Positions 1 through 5,179 of a stretch of 7,682 bases of DNA are shown here, one piece after another. The stretch comes from JACMOY01 sp046590855 (lineage in GTDB: Bacteria > Actinomycetota > Actinomycetes > Actinomycetales > Angustibacteraceae). The notes under the pieces were generated by a model, which worked only from the letters and a program-made list of their open reading frames with translations, ran no database searches and had not been told where the DNA came from. Position numbers and translations under genes: made by a program. The number at the start of each line of letters is the position of its first letter. Within the stretch, counting starts at the first letter, position 1. The DNA is taken from NCBI GenBank assembly GCA_046590855.1, contig JBKJTJ010000238.1, forward strand, positions 1 to 7,682, written 5' to 3'.

Positions 1-694
1 GGGCGGCCAGCTCACCGAGAAGGTGCGCCGCAAGCCGTTCTCGGTGGTGCTGTTCGACGAGGTCGAGAAGGCCCACCCGGACATCTTCAACTCGCTGCTG
101 CAGATCCTCGAGGACGGTCGCCTGACCGACTCGCAGGGCCGGATGGTCGACTTCAAGAACACCGTCATCATCATGACGACCAACCTCGGCACCCGGGACA
201 TCTCCAAGGGGCAGGGGCTGGGCTTCAGCTCCAGCAGCGACACCGCTACGGGCTACGAGCGGATGAAGTCAAAGGTGCAGGACGAGCTGAAGCAGCACTT
301 CCGTCCCGAGTTCCTGAACCGGGTCGACGACACCATCGTCTTCCCGCAGCTGACCCAGCCCGAGATCATCCAGATCGTCGACCTCATGCTGGCCAAGCTC
401 GACAACCGGCTCAAGGACAAGGACATGGGCATCGAGCTCACGCCCGCGGCCAAGATCTACCTGGCCGAGAAGGGCTACGACCCGGTGCTCGGCGCACGTC
501 CGCTGCGTCGCACGATCCAGCGCGACATCGAGGACGTCCTGTCCGAGAAGATCCTCTACGGCGACCTCAAGGCCGGGTCGATCGTGCTGGTCGACGCCAC
601 CGGTGAGGGCAAGGCGCGCGAGTTCGTCTTCAGCGGCACGCCGAAGACCGCGCTGCCCGACGCCCCGCCCGTCGAGGTGGCCGGCACGGAGTAG
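1..694 (+). CDS. clpC: ATP-dependent Clp protease ATP-binding subunit ClpC, 3' part (5' end outside window)
   Basis: AAA+ unfoldase that recognises and unfolds cytoplasmic proteins and threads them into the ClpP peptidase. The visible 230 residues (reading frame starts at base 2) are the end of the second AAA+ domain plus the C-terminal D2-small domain. Seen directly: Walker B segment with FDEVEKAH (about residues 18-25), sensor-1 region TTNLG (59-63), an LGF tripeptide (73-75) that matches the ClpP-docking loop, the arginine-finger region FRPEFLNR, and sensor-2 GARPLRR. The family is usually about 820-850 residues, so roughly a quarter is present. The tail after the last conserved block is short and acidic/proline-rich, as in actinobacterial ClpC. 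The stop is TAG at 692-694, followed by a strong hairpin. ClpB is the main alternative, but the LGF loop and the sequence around it favour ClpC. Confidence 0.96.
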   Translation, partial: GGQLTEKVRRKPFSVVLFDEVEKAHPDIFNSLLQILEDGRLTDSQGRMVDFKNTVIIMTTNLGTRDISKGQGLGFSSSSDTATGYERMKSKVQDELKQHFRPEFLNRVDDTIVFPQLTQPEIIQIVDLMLAKLDNRLKDKDMGIELTPAAKIYLAEKGYDPVLGARPLRRTIQRDIEDVLSEKILYGDLKAGSIVLVDATGEGKAREFVFSGTPKTALPDAPPVEVAGTE

Positions 695-710
695 CACCAC
701 CGTCCCACCC

Positions 711-750
711 GGCGTGGCCGGCACCCCTGCGACGGGGTGCCGGCCACGCC
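711..750 (+). terminator. Long GC-rich hairpin after clpC, probable intrinsic terminator
   Basis: A perfect 17-bp inverted repeat: left arm 711-727, 6-nt loop TGCGAC at 728-733, right arm 734-750. It begins 16 nt after the clpC stop. No T-run follows, which is common for hairpin terminators in high-GC actinobacteria. Position and stem strength support termination of clpC; activity is inferred. The apex of the stem (GGCACCCC / GGGGTGCC) is also found in the arms of the palindromic repeats elsewhere in the window. Confidence 0.75.
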
Positions 751-772
751 TGCGTCCGGCCACGCCTGCGTC
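741..772 (+). repeat. 16-bp exact tandem duplication overlapping the terminator's 3' arm
   Basis: The 16-mer CGGCCACGCCTGCGTC at 741-756 is repeated exactly and without a gap at 757-772. The first ten bases of the first unit are the outer part of the clpC hairpin's right arm, so the second unit carries a spare copy of that arm segment. It could have arisen by replication slippage at the hairpin. Confidence 0.85.
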
Positions 773-833
773 CGGGCCCGGCCAGGCCGGGCCGGGCCGG
801 GCCCGGGCCCGCGGATCGCCCCCCCGCCCTCCC
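773..833. other. GC block with G-quadruplex-type tracts on both strands
   Basis: On the plus strand four GGG runs at 789-791, 794-796, 799-801 and 805-807 are separated by 2, 2 and 3 bases, which fits the usual G3-N1-7 pattern. On the minus strand the C-runs at 819-825, 827-829 and 831-833 read as closely spaced G-runs. The block is made of short GGGCC/CCGGG units and has no coding signal. Such tracts arise by chance in very GC-rich DNA, so a biological role is unproven. Confidence 0.4.
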
Positions 834-836
834 GAG

Positions 837-887
837 GTCGCGGGGGCACCCCACTCCGATCAGAGTGGAGCGGGGTGCCCCCGCGAC
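837..887. repeat. Palindromic intergenic repeat, copy 1 (clpC-argA gap)
   Basis: A perfect 16-bp inverted repeat (837-852 with 872-887), extended by four further pairs after one A-C mismatch. The core matches two other places in the window: 13-nt left arm GCGGGGGCACCCC at 840-852, a 19-nt spacer at 853-871, and 13-nt right arm GGGGTGCCCCCGC at 872-884. It lies between the clpC terminator and argA, ending 67 nt before the argA start. It could be a REP-like genomic repeat, a second terminator or a protein-binding palindrome; the sequence alone does not decide. Confidence 0.85.
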
Positions 888-954
888 GACGTCGCTGTGG
901 AGTGACTCGACCCGGACTGGGCGGCGTAGCTCGCCGACGGGCGATGATGCCGTC

Positions 955-1473
955 GTGAGACCCACCGACGCCGGGCCGTACGACCTTCGCCCCGCCCGCA
1001 CGAGCGACGTCCCGGCGATCCGGGCGCTGGTCGAGCCGCTGGCCGCCCGGAGAGTTCTCGTCGACAAGGACGCCGTCGCCTACTACGAGGGCCTGCAGCA
1101 GTTCGTGGTGGCGCAGGAGGGGTCGGGCGAGGTCGTCGGCTGCGGTGCGCTGCACGTGCTGTGGGACGACCTGGCCGAGGTGCGCACCCTCGCGGTCGCC
1201 GCGGACCGGCTCGGGCGGGGCGTCGGGGGTCTGGTGCTCGAGCGGCTGCTCGATGACGCGCGCGATCTCGGCGTCCACCGGGTGTTCTGCCTGACGTTCG
1301 AGGTCGACTTCTTCGCCCGGCACGGGTTCGAGGTGATCGACGGGACGCCGGTCGAGCCGGCGGTCTACGCCGAGCTGCTGCGCTCCTACGACGAGGGCGT
1401 CGCCGAGTTCCTCGACCTGGACCGGGTCAAGCCCAACACCCTCGGGAACACCCGGATGCTCCGCCGGCTGTGA
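955..1473 (+). CDS. argA: Amino-acid N-acetyltransferase (N-acetylglutamate synthase, GNAT type)
   Basis: Predicted to transfer acetyl from acetyl-CoA to L-glutamate (EC 2.3.1.1), the first step of arginine biosynthesis, in the cytoplasm. The 172-residue product is a stand-alone GNAT domain of the short actinobacterial kind (M. tuberculosis ArgA is of similar size), without the kinase-like domain of E. coli ArgA. Seen: VVGCGALHVLWDDLAEVRTLAV on the central strands (about 60-81), acetyl-CoA loop LGRGVG (86-91, L where R or Q is usual), FFARHGF (119-125), and the C-terminal VKPNTLGNTRML hallmark (158-169). I chose GTG at 955. The open frame extends upstream to ATG 865, but that would translate half of the palindromic repeat and add 30 residues unlike the family. 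No strong Shine-Dalgarno or clear promoter is visible upstream. It converges on the ABC ATPase gene with a 14-nt gap. Confidence 0.87.
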   Translation: MRPTDAGPYDLRPARTSDVPAIRALVEPLAARRVLVDKDAVAYYEGLQQFVVAQEGSGEVVGCGALHVLWDDLAEVRTLAVAADRLGRGVGGLVLERLLDDARDLGVHRVFCLTFEVDFFARHGFEVIDGTPVEPAVYAELLRSYDEGVAEFLDLDRVKPNTLGNTRMLRRL

Positions 1474-1487
1474 GGTGCCGGCGAGCG

Positions 1488-2465
1488 TCAGCGCGGGCCG
1501 GCGGCGTACAGCCGGCGCACGACCTCCTCGACGTCCGGTTCCTCGATCGCGAGGTCGCGGACGTCGGCGCGCCGGCTGACCTCGGCCAGCACCGCGGGGG
1601 CCGTGGTCGACTCGGGTGAGAACGACAGCCGCTGGCGCAGACCGCCGCCCTCGACGCCGACCAGGCGGGTGCCGGGGACGTCGGTCAGCGGGGCGACCGG
1701 CTCGGTCAGGTCGACGACCAGCACGCGTTCGGCCCCCACGCGCGCCACCAGACCCGGCAGCGTCCCGTCGTACACGAGGGCGCCGTGGTCGACCACCAGC
1801 ACCCGGTCGCACAGGCGGGTGATGTCGCCCATGTCGTGGGTCGTCAGCAGCAGGGTCGTGCCGTGCGCGGCACGCTCCTCGCGCAGGAACACCCGCAGCC
1901 GTTCCTTGCTCAGCACGTCCAGCCCGATGGTGGGCTCGTCCAGCACGACGAAGCGCGGCGAGTGCAGCAGCGCGGCGGCCACCTCGCCGCGCATCCGCTG
2001 GCCCAGCGAGAGCTGTCGCACCGGGGTGGTGAGGAACGACGCGAGCTCGAGCCGCTCGACCAGCTCGTCGCGGCGCGCCTGCCACACGCTGTCGGGCAAC
2101 CGGTGCAGCGCGCCGAGCACGCGGAAGGACTCGGCCAGCGGCAGGTCCCACCACAGCCCGCTGCGCTGACCGAAGACCACACCGATCTGACGGGCCAGGT
2201 CGCGGCGGTGGCGCACCGGGTCGAGCCCGCAGGTGCGCACCGTGCCGCTGCTGGGCACCAGGATGCCGGTCAGCATCTTGATGGTCGTGGACTTGCCCGC
2301 GCCGTTGGCGCCGATGTAACCCACGGCCTCACCGGCGCTGATGCGCAGGTCGACACCGGCCACCGCGGTCACGACGTGGCGCTCGCGGCGCAGTCGGCCC
2401 ACGGGGCGGCGCACCACGAAGTCGCGCCGCAGCGCGGTCGCCTCGACGACTGCTTCCTCGTTCAT
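1488..2465 (-). CDS. ABC transporter ATP-binding protein (ABC-2 exporter type, COG4586-like)
   Basis: Nucleotide-binding subunit that should power the two permeases encoded just upstream, at the inner face of the membrane. 325 residues. Motifs in order: Walker A GANGAGKST (52-60), Q-loop Q100 within FGQRSGLWWDLP, signature LSLGQ (152-156), Walker B VVLDEP (173-178) and switch histidine H210. The Q-loop context with two tryptophans is typical of the uncharacterised export ATPases grouped as COG4586. A further 80 or so residues follow the core, as in NatA/drug-exporter ATPases. ATG at 2465 was chosen because it follows a G-rich ribosome-binding stretch and overlaps the permease stop as ATGA, implying translational coupling. 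An in-frame upstream extension to 2576 would overlap the permease gene and look nothing like the family. Substrate unknown. Confidence 0.93.
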   Translation of the reverse strand: MNEEAVVEATALRRDFVVRRPVGRLRRERHVVTAVAGVDLRISAGEAVGYIGANGAGKSTTIKMLTGILVPSSGTVRTCGLDPVRHRRDLARQIGVVFGQRSGLWWDLPLAESFRVLGALHRLPDSVWQARRDELVERLELASFLTTPVRQLSLGQRMRGEVAAALLHSPRFVVLDEPTIGLDVLSKERLRVFLREERAAHGTTLLLTTHDMGDITRLCDRVLVVDHGALVYDGTLPGLVARVGAERVLVVDLTEPVAPLTDVPGTRLVGVEGGGLRQRLSFSPESTTAPAVLAEVSRRADVRDLAIEEPDVEEVVRRLYAAGPR

Positions 2466-3289
2466 CCGCCCGCCCCCGTGTAGCGGCGCAGCCCGGCGCG
2501 CCAGGCCAGCAGGGCCACACCCCAGGCCGCCAGGGCCACCACCGGGGTGCACCAGCCCAACCAGCTGGGCAACCACACCGGGCCGGAGGCGCCGGTGAGC
2601 GCCAGGGCGGGCAGGTAGGCGGTGAACGCCGCCGGGACGACGAAGGTGAACAGCAGCCGCAGCGGCAGCGCGAAGATGCTCGCGGGGTAGGACGCGGCGT
2701 ACGAACCGCCGTAGGTGAACGAGTTCGCCAGCTCACCGCCGTCGACCACCCAGAACTGCAGCGCCGCGGCGACGACGAACAGCGCGGAGAACACCCCCGC
2801 GCCCGCGATCGGGGTGATCACCAGCAGGGCGACGCGGGCCGGACTCCAGTCGGTGACCGCCGTCGGCAGGGCGACGGCCAGCACGGCGAGCGCGACCGCG
2901 GTGCGTCCCAGTCGCTTGAGCGAGACGTCGCTGGTGACCAGCTGGGCGAGGGCCGGCAGGGGCCGCAGCAGGTACGCGTCCAGGGTGCCGGCGCGGATGT
3001 ACTCCGACAGGTTGTCCAGGTGCCCGACCGCGAGGTCACTGAGCGAGAACCCGATGTTGGCCAGGGCGAAGACGAGCAGCGCCTGTGCGGCGGTCAGACC
3101 GCCGAGGGAGTCCACCCGGGTGAAGATGACGTAGATCTCGACGAACTCGAGCAGACCGATCCCGACGTTGCCGACCAGGTCGAGGGCGAAACCGGTGCGG
3201 TAGGCCGACTGCGCGTGTACGCGCGAGCGCAGCAGCGCCGTCCAGGGGGTCCAGGCGCGGACGCTGTGATCAACCCGGCTCTCAGCCAC
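2462..3289 (-). CDS. ABC-2 family transporter permease, second subunit (PF06182/DUF990-like)
   Basis: Integral membrane protein of 275 residues with about six hydrophobic spans, roughly at 37-57, 66-85, 130-145, 152-180, 203-232 and 246-264. A conserved loop RAGTLDAYLLRPLPA (99-113) lies between the second and third spans and matches the equivalent loop in the neighbouring permease (R-x-G-x-[IL]-x-x-x-L-x-RP). That marks the pair as the paralogous permeases expected with this ATPase class. The GTG start at 3289 gives an 8-nt overlap with the upstream permease. A longer reading to 3376 only adds residues from the wrong frame of that neighbour. The 4-nt overlap with the ATPase gene downstream completes a coupled three-gene unit. 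Cargo cannot be told from sequence; pumps of this class are associated with efflux of drugs, lipids or ions. Confidence 0.88.
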   Translation of the reverse strand: MAESRVDHSVRAWTPWTALLRSRVHAQSAYRTGFALDLVGNVGIGLLEFVEIYVIFTRVDSLGGLTAAQALLVFALANIGFSLSDLAVGHLDNLSEYIRAGTLDAYLLRPLPALAQLVTSDVSLKRLGRTAVALAVLAVALPTAVTDWSPARVALLVITPIAGAGVFSALFVVAAALQFWVVDGGELANSFTYGGSYAASYPASIFALPLRLLFTFVVPAAFTAYLPALALTGASGPVWLPSWLGWCTPVVALAAWGVALLAWRAGLRRYTGAGG

Positions 3290-4082
3290 CCTGCACCACC
3301 AGCCGGCGGGTGGCGCGAGCGAGCACCAGCCGCCCGGCCCCGAGCACCGCGAGCGCCCAGAGGGCTTGCACCGCAACGACTCCGGCGGCCTCCAGGCCGG
3401 TGACCCGCCCGGACAGCACGTCGACGGGCGATTGCAGCATCGACGGGAACGGCGTGGCGGCGGCGATCGCGCCGAGCCAGTGCGGGAACCAGGCGACCGG
3501 GATGATGAACCCGCACAGCACGTTCGACACCACCATCTGCAGGGTCAGCACTCCGCGCACGTCCAGCAGCCAGAACGCGCTGAGGTTGACGACGAACCGG
3601 ACGCCGAACGAGATGACGACGGCGAGCACCACGCTGACCGCGCCCAGCAGGTAGCTCCAGCCGGACGTCGGCAGCGCGAGCCCGGTGGTGAGCGCGCCGA
3701 CGGCGAGCGGCGGCAGCCCCCGAGGTAGCAGCACGAACGCGGCGCGGCCGAGGTCGGCGGCCAGCCACGACAGCTGCAGGTCGACGGGGCGGCCGAGGTC
3801 GACGCTGATGTCGCCGGTGCGCACCCGGTCGGCGAGGTCCTTCCACGCGCCGAGGGTGATCGGCGCGATCATCGCCTGGGTCAGCCACGAGTACGTCGCC
3901 ACGTCCATCGCCGAGTAGCCGGCGATCGTCCCGCCCGCGGCACCGACGGCCGCGACGGTGATCGCCGCGCGCAGCAACCCGAACACCGAGTTGGTGACCG
4001 CTCCGGCGACCGTCGCGGCGCGATACGCCGACCACCGTCTGAACCCGGCGACACCGAGGGCGGTCAGCGGGCGCACGATCAT
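3282..4082 (-). CDS. ABC-2 family transporter permease, first subunit (PF06182/DUF990-like)
   Basis: Integral membrane protein of 266 residues with about six hydrophobic spans, roughly 22-50, 62-79, 113-134, 141-168, 178-200 and 231-256. The loop RTGDISVDLGRPVDL (88-102) is the counterpart of the loop in the second permease, indicating an ancient duplication and a heterodimeric membrane channel. ATG at 4082 is preceded by a modest AGG ribosome-binding element 4 nt away and lies 10 nt after the mutY stop, so it is likely transcribed from the mutY promoter. Its 3' end overlaps the next permease by 8 nt. Family assignment rests on topology, the RP loop and the adjacent ATPase. The transported compound is unknown. 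Confidence 0.87.
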   Translation of the reverse strand: MIVRPLTALGVAGFRRWSAYRAATVAGAVTNSVFGLLRAAITVAAVGAAGGTIAGYSAMDVATYSWLTQAMIAPITLGAWKDLADRVRTGDISVDLGRPVDLQLSWLAADLGRAAFVLLPRGLPPLAVGALTTGLALPTSGWSYLLGAVSVVLAVVISFGVRFVVNLSAFWLLDVRGVLTLQMVVSNVLCGFIIPVAWFPHWLGAIAAATPFPSMLQSPVDVLSGRVTGLEAAGVVAVQALWALAVLGAGRLVLARATRRLVVQGG

Positions 4083-4092
4083 CCAACCTACG

Positions 4093-4974
4093 TCAGACCG
4101 GCAGCGCGTAACGACCGTCCTCGCCCTGCTTCAGCAGGGCGTCGTCCAGCAGCGAGGCCAGGGCCCGGCTGCGCTGCACCGGGTCGGCGGCCGGTGTCGC
4201 GGCATCCAGCTCGGCGCGCGAGACGGGGTCCGCCGCACCGCGGGCGACGGCCAGCATCAGGCCACGCACCTGCCGGTCGGTGCCGTGCCAGGTCTGACCG
4301 CGGCGGACCGGGCCGTCGTACGCCGGTGCACCCGCCCGCTGCCACGCGCACAGCCGGAGCACCGGGCAGGCCGCGCACCGCGGGGCGCGGGCTGTGCAGA
4401 CCAGCGCGCCGAGCTCCATCACCGCGACCGCCCACCGGGCGGCGACCGCGGGATCGCCGGGCACGAGCGCCTGCGCGCGCTCGCTCTCGGCCACGGCCAG
4501 TGTCGGCGCCGGCAGCGGTGCGCCACCCACGGCGCGGGCCAGCACGCGCCGGACGTTCGTGTCGACCACGGCGTGCCGGCCCCCGAAGGCGAACGACGCG
4601 ACCGCCGCCGCCGTGTAGGTGCCGACTCCGGCGAGCGCCAGCAGGTCGTCGTACGCCGCCGGCACCTGGCCGCCGTGCCGCTCGGTGATCTGCGTGGCCG
4701 CCTGGTGCAGCCGCAGCGCGCGGCGCGGGTAGCCCAGCCGACCCCAGGCCCGGACGGCGTCCCCGGGCGCGGCCGCGGCGAGGTCGGCCGGCGTCGGCCA
4801 GCGGGTCAGCCACTGCTCCCAGACGGGCAGCACCCGGGCGACCTGGGTCTGCTGCAGCATCACCTCGCTGACCAGCACCCCCCACGGCGTACGGCCTGGC
4901 GCCCGCCAGGGCAGGTCGCGCGCGCTCTCGTCGTACCAGCGCAGCACCGGCGCGTGCAGGGGGTGCTCCGTCAC
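4093..4974 (-). CDS. mutY: A/G-specific adenine DNA glycosylase MutY
   Basis: Removes adenine mispaired with 8-oxoguanine (or G), preventing G:C to T:A changes after oxidative damage. 293 residues. Seen: catalytic glutamate E37 in SEVMLQQTQV; helix-hairpin-helix LAGVGTYTA (114-122); catalytic aspartate D138 in VVDTNVRRVLAR, at the same number as in E. coli; and a 4Fe-4S loop C193-x6-C200-x2-C203-x5-C209. Only 84 residues follow the cluster. They end in a region (about 227-293) that resembles the short C-terminal segment of actinobacterial MutY rather than the longer NUDIX-like 8-oxoG-reading domain of E. coli MutY (350 residues). The GTG start is supported by a strong ribosome-binding site 8 nt upstream. 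The next gene starts 10 nt downstream, so the two probably share a transcript. Upstream lies the repeat pair that separates it from disA. Confidence 0.96.
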   Translation of the reverse strand: MTEHPLHAPVLRWYDESARDLPWRAPGRTPWGVLVSEVMLQQTQVARVLPVWEQWLTRWPTPADLAAAAPGDAVRAWGRLGYPRRALRLHQAATQITERHGGQVPAAYDDLLALAGVGTYTAAAVASFAFGGRHAVVDTNVRRVLARAVGGAPLPAPTLAVAESERAQALVPGDPAVAARWAVAVMELGALVCTARAPRCAACPVLRLCAWQRAGAPAYDGPVRRGQTWHGTDRQVRGLMLAVARGAADPVSRAELDAATPAADPVQRSRALASLLDDALLKQGEDGRYALPV

Positions 4975-4982
4975 CGCCGCAT

Positions 4983-4988
4983 CCTCCC
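4983..4988 (-). promoter_or_regulatory. Ribosome-binding site that fixes the mutY GTG start
   Basis: On the minus strand GGGAGG (4988 to 4983) sits 8 nt before the GTG at 4974. An ATG lies between them, immediately after GGGAGG, but it is in another frame and reaches a stop after three codons, so the GTG is the working start. Confidence 0.7.
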
Positions 4989-5003
4989 AGCCTCACCCGG
5001 ATG

Positions 5004-5054
5004 ATCGCGGGGGCACCCTTGTCCGTACCTAGTGGAGTGGGGTGCCCCCGCAAC
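5004..5054. repeat. Palindromic intergenic repeat, copy 2 (disA-mutY gap)
   Basis: Left arm at 5007-5019 (same as the family arm except T for C at its last base), 19-nt spacer 5020-5038, right arm GGGGTGCCCCCGC at 5039-5051. Perfect pairing covers 12 bp (5007-5018 with 5040-5051); the inner spacer pairs poorly, making this the most diverged of the three copies. It lies 32 nt upstream of the mutY start, so it could form in the mutY leader RNA or in read-through from disA. Confidence 0.83.
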
Positions 5055-5077
5055 GAGGAGGCCCCGTTCGAGCCGAA

Positions 5078-5128
5078 GGCGCGGGGGCACCCCACTACGT
5101 TCCTCACGGAGTGGGGTGCCCCCGCGAC
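5078..5128. repeat. Palindromic intergenic repeat, copy 3 (disA-mutY gap)
   Basis: Left arm GCGGGGGCACCCC at 5081-5093, 19-nt spacer 5094-5112, right arm 5113-5125. Perfect pairing runs over 17 bp (5080-5096 with 5110-5126); after one mismatch three more pairs close a 5-nt loop (5101-5105), giving the best hairpin of the three. Its near edge is about 54 nt past the disA stop, so one possible role is a disA terminator. It is in the same gap as copy 2, with 29 nt between the two cores. Confidence 0.85.
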
Positions 5129-5179
5129 GTCCGCGCGGTGGGGTGGGGGGCGCGCCCGAGCCAGCCGCGGGACCTCCGG

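Noticed and set aside
556..2154. Long minus-strand open frame of 532 codons across the clpC end, the gap, argA and part of the ATPase gene
   Set aside because: It is an arginine/proline/alanine-rich shadow frame of high-GC genes with no recognisable domain. It runs antisense through argA and through a different frame of the ATPase.
3958..5004. Plus-strand open frame of 348 codons opposite mutY
   Set aside because: It is antisense to a well-supported mutY with all catalytic motifs, and has a compositionally biased product with no family resemblance.
5056..5076. Possible SOS (LexA) box upstream of mutY
   Set aside because: Only one half-site (TCGAAC on the minus strand) is present. The second half of the actinobacterial TCGAAC-N4-GTTCGA palindrome is missing.
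837..5128. CRISPR array
   Set aside because: The repeats are three palindromic copies in two distant gaps with no regular unique spacers and no cas genes. The variable 19 nt lies inside each palindrome, not between identical repeats.
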